Part shown: positions 23,649-32,825 of the stretch, one piece after another | Layout: the number at the start of each line of letters is the position of its first letter | Numbering within the stretch: the stretch's first letter is position 1 | Assembly (NCBI RefSeq): GCF_900142915.1 | Contig: NZ_FRCM01000005.1 | Location: 310,001-374,000 of the forward strand | Origin: Mucilaginibacter sp. OK098 | GTDB taxonomy: Bacteria; Bacteroidota; Bacteroidia; Sphingobacteriales; Sphingobacteriaceae | DNA length: 64,000 bases | Direction of reading: 5' to 3' | Position numbers and translations under genes: made by a program | Notes under the pieces: generated by a model | What the model was told of the DNA's origin: nothing | Database searches by the model: none | What the model saw: only the letters and a program-made list of their open reading frames with translations

Positions 23649-26047
23649 TACTTCATTATCTCAAACTCCTTCTTCAACTTAAGATCTTCTGATGATTGCC
23701 CTATCATCACCATAAATTTGCCCGGCTCAACGGTCCAGTTCATGTTTTTATCAAGAATGGCAAGATCGTCAGGATGCAGGGTGAATTTTACGGTTTTCTT
23801 TTCGCCAGGATTGAGGTTGATGCGCTCAAAACCACGCAGGTCATATTCATAAACGGTAACGCTGCTGATCTCCTGTTTAAGATAAAGCTGCACCACGTCA
23901 TCGCCTTTGCGTTGGCCGGTATTGGTAACATCAACAGTTACGGTTATATCGCCCTGCTGATTTTCTTTTTCGGGCGATACCTGCAAATTATCATAAGCAA
24001 ATGTGGTATAGCTTAGGCCATAACCAAAAGGATATAAAGCACCGTTTACGCTGGTTTTTCCCCAACTGTTTGCGCCACCCTGTCCGGCTTGCGAGCCGGG
24101 TTTAAACGGAAAGTTAAATTCCAGCTGGCCAGTGGTTTTCGGGAAGGTGATGGATAACTTGCCACCGGGATTATTGTCGCCAAACAATGTTTCGGCAATA
24201 ACCTTTCCGCTTTCGGGGCCGGGGAACCAGGCTTCCAGTATGGCGGGCACATATTTGTTTTCCCAGTTTACGGTAAGCGGCTGGCCGTTTATCATCACCA
24301 TAACCACCGGTTTGCCTGTAGCCTGTAATGCCTGGATCAGCTTTAACTGCCTCCCTGGCAGGTTTAAACCTGTGCGCGAAAGGCTTTCACCCGCGCGCTC
24401 CACATCCTCGCCAACTACAGCAATTACCACATCCGCGTTTTTAGCTGCTGTAACGGCGGAGTCAATACCGGCCTGTTCCTGAGCGGTTAATGGAGTTTCA
24501 ATAATTTCACTTTCGGGCCAGGTAGCATCAACTATATTACAGCCTTTTGTGTAGGTAACAGTAGCACCGGTGCCCACATAATTCTTTATTCCGTCTAGTA
24601 CATTGGTTACCGGATTGTGCGATGGTCCGTAACGACTGGTAGCATAATTTTTTTCAGTAGCCAGCGGACCGGTTACCAATATGTTTTTAATGTTCGCCTT
24701 ATTTAACGGTAATAAATTCCCCTGGTTTTTTAACAGCACCATTGCTTCGCGGTTCATCTGCAGGCCCATGGCTGATGATGCTTCGCTATGCACAATCTTA
24801 TCAGCAGCTTTAGGGTCTTTTACATAAGGATCATCAAATAAGCCCAGCTTAAATTTAACCCGCAGCACATCACCAACCCGCGAATCAAGCGTTTTTATAT
24901 TAATCTTACCCTCCTTATAAAGTTGGCGGAGGGGCATTATATAAGTTTGCGGCATGCTGAAGTTGGTACGCACGTTTAAGCCGGCCTCAAAAGCCTGGCG
25001 CACGGCTTCTTTAATATCGCCTGCAACATGGTGCTTGCTGTATAGATATTCAACAGCCTCGCTGTCAGAAACCACATAACCGTTAAAGCCAAATTTTTGG
25101 CGCAACAGCTCCGTTAAAAAATAATAGCTGCCGGTAATGGGCTCACCATTCCAGTCGTTGTAGCTGCTCATCACACCCAGCGGATGCGCTTCCTGGATCA
25201 CCCGGCGAAAAGGGTAGAGGTAAAGCTGGTACATTTCCCTTGGCGCCACATGCGGGTCAGTACGCGCAGCGCCATCCCTGCCACCTTTGGGCATGCTGTA
25301 AACCGCAAAATGCTTTAAGGTTGATGCAACGCCTTCTTCCTGGATGCCAAGCGTCATCTGCTTACCCAGCTCAGCAATCAAAAATGGATTTTCGCCATAA
25401 GTTTCCACCACGCGGCCCCAGCGCTGGTCGCGGGCTACGTCTAAAATCGGGGCATAAACATTGGTATAGCCTAAAGCTTTAGCTTCTTTACCTACAGTTT
25501 GTCCTGCGTGGCGCACCAGCTCTTTGTCCCAGGTACTGCCAATAGCAATAGGAGCGGGCAGGGAAGTTGCCCTGTCGTGGTTTAACCCGTGGATGCCCTC
25601 GTTGGTAAAATCAACCGGGATGCCCATCCGGGTTTCCTCAACAAACCATTTTTGAATAGTATTTATAGCCGATGCATGTTTGCTGTAAGGGAAGGAGTAT
25701 TGTGTAGGCGCATCATCGGTTTTTGAGGTTAAGTTGTTTAACTCTTCATCAATATTAGCTATTCCATCTTTCCAGACTTCATTCTTCCATGATGGGGTTG
25801 GCATTTCTTCCTTCAAAACCCTTTTGTAACCATATAAGGTAGCCAGCTGGCAGGTTTTTTCTTCAACGGTCATCTGGCTTAGCAAATCGTCAATCCGTTT
25901 ATCAATAGTTTGGGATGGATCTTCAAATACATCCATTTTGCCGTTCTTGTTAAAATCAACCCAGCCTTTGTGATAGATGTTTTTTTCCTGGGCGGATACG
26001 AAAGAGCAGAATAGCAGGAGAGACAATAACAGTTGCAGTTTTTTCAT
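23648..26047 (-). CDS. bglX: Exported GH3 beta-glucosidase
   Basis: A 799-residue glycoside hydrolase counted from MKKLQLLLSLLLF at 26047, which gives a proper signal peptide ending FVSAQ; the longer frame to 26143 adds 32 unlikely residues. An EF-hand-like calcium loop DxNxNGxxDxxE is at about 31-42, the KHF motif at 246-248, and the nucleophile Asp at about 328 (GYVVSDSEAVEYL). The two-part GH3 barrel and sandwich are followed by a C-terminal fibronectin-III-like domain (VTVDVTNTGQRKGDDVVQLY). It probably releases glucose or xylose from plant oligosaccharides in the periplasm. The symbol follows the family, not proven function. Confidence 0.93.
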   Translation of the reverse strand: MKKLQLLLSLLLFCSFVSAQEKNIYHKGWVDFNKNGKMDVFEDPSQTIDKRIDDLLSQMTVEEKTCQLATLYGYKRVLKEEMPTPSWKNEVWKDGIANIDEELNNLTSKTDDAPTQYSFPYSKHASAINTIQKWFVEETRMGIPVDFTNEGIHGLNHDRATSLPAPIAIGSTWDKELVRHAGQTVGKEAKALGYTNVYAPILDVARDQRWGRVVETYGENPFLIAELGKQMTLGIQEEGVASTLKHFAVYSMPKGGRDGAARTDPHVAPREMYQLYLYPFRRVIQEAHPLGVMSSYNDWNGEPITGSYYFLTELLRQKFGFNGYVVSDSEAVEYLYSKHHVAGDIKEAVRQAFEAGLNVRTNFSMPQTYIMPLRQLYKEGKINIKTLDSRVGDVLRVKFKLGLFDDPYVKDPKAADKIVHSEASSAMGLQMNREAMVLLKNQGNLLPLNKANIKNILVTGPLATEKNYATSRYGPSHNPVTNVLDGIKNYVGTGATVTYTKGCNIVDATWPESEIIETPLTAQEQAGIDSAVTAAKNADVVIAVVGEDVERAGESLSRTGLNLPGRQLKLIQALQATGKPVVMVMINGQPLTVNWENKYVPAILEAWFPGPESGKVIAETLFGDNNPGGKLSITFPKTTGQLEFNFPFKPGSQAGQGGANSWGKTSVNGALYPFGYGLSYTTFAYDNLQVSPEKENQQGDITVTVDVTNTGQRKGDDVVQLYLKQEISSVTVYEYDLRGFERINLNPGEKKTVKFTLHPDDLAILDKNMNWTVEPGKFMVMIGQSSEDLKLKKEFEIMK

Positions 26048-26284
26048 AAGGACAGGACAATTGGTTGAGCCAAATATAGATGTTGTGTAGCAAATACACC
26101 GTTGAAATGGACTAAAAACTTTGTTACAAATCGCATAAATCAACTAAAACGATGTAGTAACTTTTTTTGATTTAAGTCTTTGATTTTCGTTTATCAAATT
26201 TAAATTGCGTTTATGCTTTAATTAAGTATGGCCGTACATTAATTGACATTAAAATCGTTTTATATAATAAACATCTTTCTTTAA

Positions 26285-26737
26285 ATGCCATTTAAATATC
26301 TGTATATCTGTTTTGTACTTATCTTAAGCATAACTGCTGCCTCAAAAGGACAAGCTTTTAAACCTGCCGAAAGGATCTGCGGTAAATGGGAAACAACAGA
26401 CAAAACGCTGAGAGTACAGATATTTATGGAAGGGAGAGAGTATAAGGTGAAATTAATATGGTTTAGCGATACTGATGGCAAACCCATGGCTTATTGGACC
26501 GACAGGCGTAATCCCAACCCGGCATTGCGCAGCCGTAAAATACTTGGTATGGATCTTTTGCGCAACCTGGAGTATCACCCGAATACTGACAGCTGGGAAA
26601 ACGGGATGATCTATGATTCAAAACATGGCAAAGAATGGAATGCTGCCGCCTATATTGATAAAAAAGGACAGCTAAGGGTTAAAGGCTACTGGCACATTAA
26701 ACTTATTGGCAAAACGATGACCTTTACAAGGATTTGA
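26285..26737 (+). CDS. DUF2147 exported protein
   Basis: A 150-residue protein with signal peptide (1-22). ICGKWETTDKTLRVQIF is followed by MIYDSKHGKEWNAAAYID and LRVKGYWHIKLIGKTMTFTRI, the pattern of the DUF2147 lipocalin-like family. Members bind or process unknown small ligands in the periplasm. It stands alone, convergent with the GlxA-type gene. Confidence 0.88.
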   Translation: MPFKYLYICFVLILSITAASKGQAFKPAERICGKWETTDKTLRVQIFMEGREYKVKLIWFSDTDGKPMAYWTDRRNPNPALRSRKILGMDLLRNLEYHPNTDSWENGMIYDSKHGKEWNAAAYIDKKGQLRVKGYWHIKLIGKTMTFTRI

Positions 26738-26739
26738 GT

Positions 26740-26799
26740 TGGTCTGGAAGTCCGAAAGTCCGGAAAGTCAGTAAAGTCCGAAAGAGGGAAGTAGGTCTG
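26740..26799. repeat. AGTCCGAAAGTCCGGAAAG-type repeat, copy 1
   Basis: A short run of agtccgaaagtccggaaagtc units between the convergent DUF2147 and GlxA genes. Related runs, read on the other strand, occur at 37962-38000 and 39762-39793. Confidence 0.6.
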
Positions 26800-26805
26800 G
26801 CGCCA

Positions 26806-27774
26806 TTAATTATTTTGGTATTTGTTTCTATACTCAATTGGAGATAACCCGGTGAGCTTTTTAAAAATTGAACGGAATGCTTTAACATCAGAATAACCAA
26901 CCTCATACATCAGTTCCGTAACGGGTTTCCGGCCGGCTTCAAGCCCCTTCTTGGCAGCTTCAATTTTAACTCTTTGGATGTATTCAATAATGGTATTTGA
27001 AGTAGCCTTTTTAAACCTTCGTTCAAAATTCCTCCTGCTTAATGCCAACATCTTTATAAGCTGATCAATTGTTATTTTACCCTGGTAATTATTCTCAATA
27101 AATTCCTGTGCTTTTTTTATTGGCTCATCTTCATGATCTTTCTGCCCCGTAAAAATCATAAAAGACGATTGACTTTTGCGGTCAAAGTCTATTTCGAACA
27201 TTTTCGAGAATAATATGGACATTGCCCTGCCGGCATACTTTTCAATCAAGCATAGTATAAGGTTCAGGTATGAATAATAACCTCCGCTTGTATAAATGCC
27301 TTGGTCATAAGTTATAATTTTATCATTAATAACCTTTACTTCCGGAAACATTGCCGTAAATTCATTTGTGGTAGCCCAGTGCACCGAGCAGTTTTTATCA
27401 TTTAATAGCCCAGTTGAAGCCAGCATGAATGAGCCTGTACAAAGGCAGGCAATTTCGGTATTGTTTTTATATTGATCAATTATCCAGGGCGTAAAATCCT
27501 TGTTAGCTTCAATTGCCTTTTTAAATCCGTTGCATATCATCGGGATAATTACCAGGTCTGTTTTAACAATCTCATTCAGTGTAAAATCACATTGAACGTT
27601 ATAAGTGCCGCTATTTATGCTGGTTTCTTTAGTAATGCCAACCAGGTTAACATCAAACAGGGGGTGGCCTCCATTTTCCATTATCACTTCATTCACCTTC
27701 GAAAACAGCTGCTTTGGAGCATCAATGCTGTTTATAATAGCCTCGTTTAATACTAATATTGATATGTGGATCAT
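26806..27774 (-). CDS. GlxA-type AraC-family transcriptional regulator
   Basis: A 322-residue regulator: an N-terminal DJ-1/PfpI-like domain (about 1-190, with AC-L-CTGSFMLASTGLLN at the nucleophile-elbow position) and a C-terminal double helix-turn-helix AraC domain (about 220-318, ending LTGLSPIEYRNKY). The gene faces away from the alpha/beta hydrolase and SRPBCC pair across a 122-bp gap, so it likely controls those genes. The ligand is unknown. Confidence 0.92.
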   Translation of the reverse strand: MIHISILVLNEAIINSIDAPKQLFSKVNEVIMENGGHPLFDVNLVGITKETSINSGTYNVQCDFTLNEIVKTDLVIIPMICNGFKKAIEANKDFTPWIIDQYKNNTEIACLCTGSFMLASTGLLNDKNCSVHWATTNEFTAMFPEVKVINDKIITYDQGIYTSGGYYSYLNLILCLIEKYAGRAMSILFSKMFEIDFDRKSQSSFMIFTGQKDHEDEPIKKAQEFIENNYQGKITIDQLIKMLALSRRNFERRFKKATSNTIIEYIQRVKIEAAKKGLEAGRKPVTELMYEVGYSDVKAFRSIFKKLTGLSPIEYRNKYQNN

Positions 27775-27837
27775 AATGTAAAATAAGGTATTCCGTTTGT
27801 CGTAATCAACCCCTTAAAATAGCCGCTTTTACACCCC

Positions 27838-27866
27838 TTTGGTTGTTTTTAATGTAAGTAGTTTTG
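27838..27866 (+). promoter_or_regulatory. Candidate promoter of the hydrolase-SRPBCC operon
   Basis: TTTG (27838-27841), a 17-bp spacer, and TAGTTTTG (27859-27866) match the Bacteroidota -33/-7 pattern; the spacer is a little shorter than the usual 19 bp. The start codon lies 30 bp beyond, and the divergent GlxA-type gene is 64 bp away. Confidence 0.45.
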
Positions 27867-27896
27867 CGTTGTAACTTAATTGATTAAAAGATACTT

Positions 27897-28679
27897 ATGA
27901 ATACGGTAATTTCAAAAGATGGCACAAAGATAGCTTACAATCAAAACGGAAGTGGCCCTGTGATTATTCTTGTAGATGGTGCTTTTTGCAGCAAGGATTT
28001 TGGCCCCATGACGGGTATTGTGCCATTGCTATCTAAAAATTTCACGGTTATTTCTTACGACCGCCGCGCACGCGGAGAAAGTGGTGATACAAAACCTTAC
28101 GCTGTGGAGCGTGAAATTGAAGATATAAACGCGCTTATTAATGTATCCGGGGGCTCTGCCAGTTTATTTGGGATCTCTTCAGGAGCTATACTTTGCATCA
28201 AAGCTGTAGCATACGGACTAAATATTCACAAGCTTGCTATATTAGAGCCTCCTTTTGTAGGTAACAAGGATAACAAACGCCCTGCAGATGCTGTACAGCA
28301 ACTTAACCAAATGATTGCAGTAGGAGAACAGGGAAGCGCAGTTAAATTTTATTTAAGAAAAGTAATAGGGCTTCCGGCAATAATAGTATTTATACTACGG
28401 CTTACCCCAAATTGGCCAAAAATGAAAGCTATTGCAAACTCACTGCCATATGATGCCGCCGTTTGCGGCGACTTTAATATGCCAAAAGAACAGGTGTCAT
28501 GTATAACAATCCCGACTATCGCCATTGACAGTAAGCAAAGCCCGACTTTTTTAAGGGATGCCGTACAAGGTGTGGCATCGGCTTTAACAAACGGAAAGCG
28601 GGTATCATTGAAAGGTAAACCACATGATGTGCCGCCAAAGATTCTTGTGCCGGCATTAACAGATTTCTATAACAGTTAG
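27897..28679 (+). CDS. Alpha/beta hydrolase
   Basis: A 260-residue alpha/beta hydrolase with the nucleophile elbow G93-I-S95-S-G97, a conserved YDRRARGES strand-loop, and a late His in GKPHDVPP near the C-terminus. There is no signal peptide. The substrate is unknown; the family contains esterases and haloperoxidase-like enzymes. It is co-transcribed with the SRPBCC gene 14 bp downstream and lies opposite a GlxA-type regulator. Confidence 0.9.
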   Translation: MNTVISKDGTKIAYNQNGSGPVIILVDGAFCSKDFGPMTGIVPLLSKNFTVISYDRRARGESGDTKPYAVEREIEDINALINVSGGSASLFGISSGAILCIKAVAYGLNIHKLAILEPPFVGNKDNKRPADAVQQLNQMIAVGEQGSAVKFYLRKVIGLPAIIVFILRLTPNWPKMKAIANSLPYDAAVCGDFNMPKEQVSCITIPTIAIDSKQSPTFLRDAVQGVASALTNGKRVSLKGKPHDVPPKILVPALTDFYNS

Positions 28680-28693
28680 ATCAAAATCATATT

Positions 28694-29155
28694 ATGAAAC
28701 AGGAAAAAAGCCTGAGCGCCCAAAGGTCAATTATTATAAATGCATCAGCAGCAGCTATTTGGGATGTATTAACCAATCCTGAAAAAATAAAGCTTTACCT
28801 GTTTGGATCAAACGTTCATACAGATTGGAAAGTTGGCAGCCAGGTTATATCCACAAGAGACAGGATACACCCTCTTGCAGAACCAGGTGAACATCCTATT
28901 GTGGATAAAGGACAAATACTGGAAGTTGAAAAAGAAAAGTTATTGAAATATACCTATTACAACAGCCAGGAGGGCTACGATGATCTGCCGGAAAACTACT
29001 CAATAGTTACCTATACCATTGAAAAGGAAAACGAACATCAGTTTAAACTGACGTTTCTCCGTGAAAAGATCCCGATAGCGTTTGAACAAATGAACCAGGA
29101 AAGATTTTTGCCCGGGATGCTCGAAAATATGAAGAATATGGCCGAACAGAAGTAA
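28694..29155 (+). CDS. SRPBCC (AHSA1-like) domain protein
   Basis: A 153-residue START/Bet v1-like protein. SAAAIWDVLTNPEKIKLYLFGSNVHTDWKVGS is the typical AHSA1 opening, and a long C-terminal helix (MLENMKNMAEQ) closes the cavity. Such proteins bind hydrophobic small molecules. It follows the hydrolase by 14 bp, and a strong hairpin terminates transcription directly after it. Confidence 0.9.
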   Translation: MKQEKSLSAQRSIIINASAAAIWDVLTNPEKIKLYLFGSNVHTDWKVGSQVISTRDRIHPLAEPGEHPIVDKGQILEVEKEKLLKYTYYNSQEGYDDLPENYSIVTYTIEKENEHQFKLTFLREKIPIAFEQMNQERFLPGMLENMKNMAEQK

Positions 29156-29191
29156 AAAAACAGCGCCTGATATATCAGAGCGCTGTTTTTT
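29154..29191. terminator. Bidirectional rho-independent terminator
   Basis: Perfect 7-bp stem acagcgc / gcgctgt (29160-29166 and 29180-29186) flanked by seven A on the left and a T run on the right. It lies between the convergent SRPBCC and YceI genes and so can serve both. Confidence 0.88.
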
Positions 29192-29249
29192 ATTTATCGA
29201 TTAATTGACTAAGCCTGATTCAACCTAATCAACCACTCAATCAACCAAA

Positions 29250-29825
29250 TTATTTAGCTTTTCCAAATTCGCCGTTAGCCTGAACAGTTACTTCGTCGCT
29301 TAAAGTAGATGCGCCAAAGCTGCTGCCAAAGTTAAAGTCAGAACGTTTAATTACACCGGTAACTTTAAAGCCTGCATCATCAGCCTTGCTCATTGGGTTG
29401 GTGATAGTACCACGGTACCACAGGTCGAAAGAAACCGGTTTGGTAACACCATGTAAAGTAAGGCTACCATTTAATTTGTAATGATTTGCAGAGGTTTTTG
29501 TTATACCTGTGCTTGTAAAAGTAAGGGCTGGGAATTTTGTAACGTCAAAAAATGCATCTGATTTCAGGTGGTTATCGCGTTGATCAACACCTGTATTTAC
29601 TGATGCAGTATTGGCAGTCATTTGGAATTTAGCATCGCTGAAATCTGGTTTTGCAGCAACTATCGTAGCTGAAAAATCTTTGAATTCGCCATCAACGTCA
29701 GAAACTAATAAGTGAGTGATGGTGAATTGCAGCTTTGAATGCATTTTGTCTGAATTCCATGTGGTTTGTGCAAATACTGCCGTGTTTAATAAAGCAGCTG
29801 CGGCTAAAATGATTAATTTTTTCAT
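29250..29825 (-). CDS. YceI-family periplasmic protein
   Basis: A 192-residue protein from MKKLIILAAAALLNTAVFAQ at 29825, a clean signal peptide; the open frame continues to 30032 but that part is implausible. The YceI lipocalin-like barrel shows SDKMHSKLQFTITHLLVSDVDGEFKDFSATI, LKSDAFFDVTKFPALTFTSTGI and LTLHGVTKPVSFDL. Members bind polyprenoid lipids in the periplasm and are often stress- or acid-induced. Confidence 0.93.
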   Translation of the reverse strand: MKKLIILAAAALLNTAVFAQTTWNSDKMHSKLQFTITHLLVSDVDGEFKDFSATIVAAKPDFSDAKFQMTANTASVNTGVDQRDNHLKSDAFFDVTKFPALTFTSTGITKTSANHYKLNGSLTLHGVTKPVSFDLWYRGTITNPMSKADDAGFKVTGVIKRSDFNFGSSFGASTLSDEVTVQANGEFGKAK

Positions 29826-30144
29826 GATTGTTTTTATTCGTTTTTTTAATGATTTAAATTTCTTTGTCACAAATGTAATACAAAGAATTACGCAGTCAAC
29901 AAAAAAAGCATGTTTAAACATCTTTTTTACAATTTGGTGATTTGATGCTATGGCGAAGGCGCATTTAAGCTGGTAAATAAATAAGAATTCTTCTATTTTG
30001 TCATCCTGAACATAGTGAAGGATCTTATTCAATTGATAGGTATCCGCTATACTTGTCCTGTCATTTCCCCTTTAAATTCTGCAGGATTTTATATCCCAGC
30101 AAACGTTTTGCGTAAAAACCGTCAATTAACGGGTTGTTTACCCC

Positions 30145-30179
30145 GTTAAAACACCCTTTAAAATTGGGTTAAAATACCC
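30145..30179 (+). repeat. Direct repeat GTTAAAAyACCC upstream of the 87-residue gene
   Basis: gttaaaacaccc (30145-30156) and gttaaaataccc (30168-30179) are 23 bp apart, about two helical turns, and end 10 bp before the -33 box. This is a plausible regulator-binding site. The rest of the 408-bp gap (29826-30233) holds a gtcatcctgaacatagtgaag half-palindrome near 30000 and an aacggg/cccgtt hairpin near 30129. Confidence 0.45.
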
Positions 30180-30189
30180 CCCGTAATTA

Positions 30190-30221
30190 TTTGTATCACA
30201 TGGCTTTAGCGATTAGCTTTG
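30190..30221 (+). promoter_or_regulatory. Promoter of the 87-residue gene
   Basis: TTTG (30190-30193), a 20-bp spacer, and TAGCTTTG (30214-30221) fit the Bacteroidota -33/-7 consensus well. The start codon at 30234 is only 12 bp beyond, so the transcript would have a very short leader. Confidence 0.6.
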
Positions 30222-30233
30222 TATCACTAAACC

Positions 30234-30497
30234 ATGAGCGCAATAGAAGTAATCATAAAAGAACAGACCTACAGGATTATCCGCAACGATGCCGATAATT
30301 ATACATTTAGTGTATTTAACTATGCAACCTGCCATATTATAACCAAAAACGATTTTGGAATATGGAAACGTGTGCAGCACCTTTTCGGCACCGAGATCAT
30401 CCCGATAGATGAGATTGGTGATATAATAGACAATGAATACACACCATGGCCTGCAAACGAAGTACAGCCATCATTCAGAAAAAGAATGGAACACTAA
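30234..30497 (+). CDS. Small conserved-type hypothetical protein (87 aa)
   Basis: An 87-residue acidic-leaning soluble protein, not recognised. It begins with IEVIIKEQTYRIIRNDADNYTFSVFNY, a likely beta-sheet, and ends with a basic tail SFRKRMEH. The case that it is real rests on a good promoter 12 bp upstream, a terminator downstream at 30631-30660 and normal composition. No motif suggests a function. Confidence 0.7.
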   Translation: MSAIEVIIKEQTYRIIRNDADNYTFSVFNYATCHIITKNDFGIWKRVQHLFGTEIIPIDEIGDIIDNEYTPWPANEVQPSFRKRMEH

Positions 30498-30630
30498 TTA
30501 TATTAATTCGATGTGAACTTTTATTTAATGGATTTAGCCAGCCCCGCTTAAAAGCCTAAAAATTTAAATTATTGGTAAAGAATCCAATCCGTTGAGAGGG
30601 AGAGGACTTTATGTTTATATGTTGAGTGGA

Positions 30631-30660
30631 GCCCCTTTGCAAAAGAGAGGGGCTTTTTTT
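30631..30660 (+). terminator. Rho-independent terminator
   Basis: Stem gcccct / aggggc (30631-30636 and 30648-30653), followed by seven T. It ends the transcript of the 87-residue gene. Confidence 0.8.
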
Positions 30661-30672
30661 ATGAGGTAAATA

Positions 30673-31488
30673 TCAAAAAGAGTTCAGCATAAAAAAATCA
30701 TCCACCTTTTTGTTGAAATCATCCGTGTGTTCAATTAACGTTCCATGCCCCGAGTTCGGCACCACCCACAGGAATCCTTTTTTTATACTTTGAAAAATCA
30801 GGTTAGTATGCTCAACCGGGATCAGGTCACGATCTCCGCAAATTATCAGCGCGGGGCAAGTAATAGCCTTTAAGGCAGATAGCGGAATATTAGGCTGCAG
30901 CCAGTCGAGCATGAAAACTTTCCAGTTGTTTTTCTCTATTGCTGTTGTCCTGGGTTTGTTTTTGTCTGAATTGTATTGATCCCGCATTGCTTTCCAGGTG
31001 GCAGGGGTTAACGCAGTTGAATCGGGCCACAAGTTAGCGCCTGTTGATGCAAATTTGATCACTTTATCCGGGTGGCGCATGGCCAATAATATGGCATTAA
31101 TGCCGCCGTCGCTCCAGCCAAGCACATAGCTTTTATCAATATGCAGGGTATCAAGCAACGCCGAAAAATCATCAGCCATCATTTCAAAGCTTAACGAATC
31201 TTTACTGTCTGTTGATTTACCATGTGCGCGGCTATCCACAGCAATAACCTTATATTTTTTGGCGAAGTAGGGGATATTTTTCCTAAATGCCGAAATGCTG
31301 CCGCCGTTGCCATGGATCATGAGTAATGGTTTGCCCTCGCCATATACCTCGCAATACATTTTAATGCCACGGATGTTATAATATTTACCCGCCGATGGGT
31401 TATTACCATAAGGGACAGGCTTTTGCTGGCTGTAACAAAGAGATGTTGCAATTTGAAGCAGACAAATAAAAAATATTGATTTTTTCAT
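30673..31488 (-). CDS. Exported alpha/beta hydrolase
   Basis: A 271-residue hydrolase with a signal peptide (1-20, ending SLCYSQ). The oxyanion HGNGGS lies at about 60, the nucleophile elbow is GWSDGG, the acid is in ICGDRDLIPVE, and the final His is in VVPNSGHGTLIEH. This is the complete alpha/beta hydrolase triad, in the general BioH/peroxidase-like group. Its start overlaps the stop of the upstream gene (ATGA), so the two are coupled. Confidence 0.91.
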   Translation of the reverse strand: MKKSIFFICLLQIATSLCYSQQKPVPYGNNPSAGKYYNIRGIKMYCEVYGEGKPLLMIHGNGGSISAFRKNIPYFAKKYKVIAVDSRAHGKSTDSKDSLSFEMMADDFSALLDTLHIDKSYVLGWSDGGINAILLAMRHPDKVIKFASTGANLWPDSTALTPATWKAMRDQYNSDKNKPRTTAIEKNNWKVFMLDWLQPNIPLSALKAITCPALIICGDRDLIPVEHTNLIFQSIKKGFLWVVPNSGHGTLIEHTDDFNKKVDDFFMLNSF

Positions 31489-32117
31489 GGTGTACCATAT
31501 TTAATGATGATAATTATTGCAGGAATTATAATTGCAAGTGCTATACCTAATGGAACCCAAATAGGCTTCAGCCTGTAAAGCGTTTCTTTACCTATGTACC
31601 TGTTCCAGAAAAACGCATTCATAATATAACCGCCAATCATCCCTACAAAAATCCCTGTTGCGTTAGGTAAATTTAGCAGGCTGGCAAGTATAATTGTACA
31701 CGCAGTATAACTCAGCCCAAACAGAACCACCAACAACGCCTTACCCATTTTTTCAATTTTAGCAACATTAATGGCCAGCATTACAGAGCCAAATAAAACG
31801 CTAAAAAGAATGGAGAAAACATAAATGGCGCGTTTAGAATAGAATGCCGGAGCGTCAGGATCTTCTACCTGGTTATCATTGTCGGTATATTTAAACAAAT
31901 TAATATTTTCCTGCCCGCTTGCAGCAAGTTCCTTGCGGGCTTGCATATCTTCAGCAATAAGTGTCAGCTCTTCTTCAGAAAATTCAACGCCTCTTATTTT
32001 TAGCTCATCAACGGCTGCTTCTACAGTTTCAGGTAAATACTTTTCGCGGTTATCGATACAGTAATGAAGCTCTTCGTCCGATTTCATTGTCGCGCGAAAC
32101 TTGAAATTATCATCCAT
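31485..32117 (-). CDS. Membrane protein with N-terminal soluble domain, unknown function
   Basis: A 210-residue protein, family not recognised. Residues 1-90 are charged and soluble (YCIDNREKYLPETVEAAVDELKIRG), resembling the short segment found ahead of membrane domains in many Bacteroidota proteins. Residues about 95-207 contain four membrane helices. It overlaps the downstream hydrolase gene by 4 bp (ATGA), so it may anchor or assist that enzyme, but this is only inference. Confidence 0.8.
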   Translation of the reverse strand: MDDNFKFRATMKSDEELHYCIDNREKYLPETVEAAVDELKIRGVEFSEEELTLIAEDMQARKELAASGQENINLFKYTDNDNQVEDPDAPAFYSKRAIYVFSILFSVLFGSVMLAINVAKIEKMGKALLVVLFGLSYTACTIILASLLNLPNATGIFVGMIGGYIMNAFFWNRYIGKETLYRLKPIWVPLGIALAIIIPAIIIIIKYGTP

Positions 32118-32255
32118 TGTTTAAATTATGATCAGGGGTTTATGTGGGCTAAAATAATTAAAATTTTCAAGCATTAGTATTAATTGGAAATCTCCCCGGT
32201 TTGAGCTTTTACTGATGGATATGATTATATTTACCAAGGTAATGTTCCCAATAAT

Positions 32256-32687
32256 ATGAAAGCATTTAAAACAACTATTAAATTGCAATTAATCAGTAAT
32301 AGCCGATTGATTTTGATTGTTGCTATAGGTATCCTCACGCTTTCTTTTAGTAAAAAAGCTATGGCACAGCAGAAGAATCAAATGGTTAGACTGGCAAAAA
32401 TTCAAGTCGATCTATTGCAATTGAAAAAATATAACGCCGCGCTAAAAGAACAAATGGCTACTGCTGTTCGTGTGGAGCCAGGCGTATTAACCTATTACGC
32501 TGTCGCCGATAAAAGGGACCCCTCTCACATCACAATACTTGAAATATATGCTGACTCAGCCGCATACAAATTACATATACAAACACCTCATTTTAAGAAG
32601 TACAAAGAAACAGTTCAAGACATGGTTAAATCTCTGGAACTGGTGGATGTTAATCTAATTGGCTCTGCAAAGAAACCGAATCTGTAG
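32256..32687 (+). CDS. Exported ABM-domain (quinol monooxygenase-like) protein
   Basis: A 143-residue protein. A hydrophobic N-terminal signal or anchor (about 15-37, ending AMAQQ) precedes an antibiotic-biosynthesis-monooxygenase (ABM) domain: VRVEPGVLTYYAVADKRDPSHITILEIYADSAAYKLHIQTPHFKKY is the classical pattern. Small ABM proteins are dimeric cofactor-free oxygenases or heme-binding relatives. Export to the periplasm is unusual but seen in Bacteroidota. Confidence 0.88.
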   Translation: MKAFKTTIKLQLISNSRLILIVAIGILTLSFSKKAMAQQKNQMVRLAKIQVDLLQLKKYNAALKEQMATAVRVEPGVLTYYAVADKRDPSHITILEIYADSAAYKLHIQTPHFKKYKETVQDMVKSLELVDVNLIGSAKKPNL

Positions 32688-32825
32688 TTTTATGCTTATC
32701 CCAGCCTGTATATAATTCCCCAATTTTTCATAAGTATTCTGTGGGGACATAGTCCTTAAATAAAAAATTATAGATTTATCGGTAAAATATAAATGTTACT
32801 ACATCTATAAGTCACCCATAATTTT

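Noticed and set aside
25951..26143. 32-residue extension of the GH3 frame upstream of MKKLQLLLSL
   Set aside because: MKKLQ starts a proper signal peptide; the extension has no such role.
29826..30032. Upstream extension of the YceI frame
   Set aside because: The signal peptide starts at MKKLIILAAAALLN (29825); the upstream part has the composition of non-coding DNA and contains repeat sequence.
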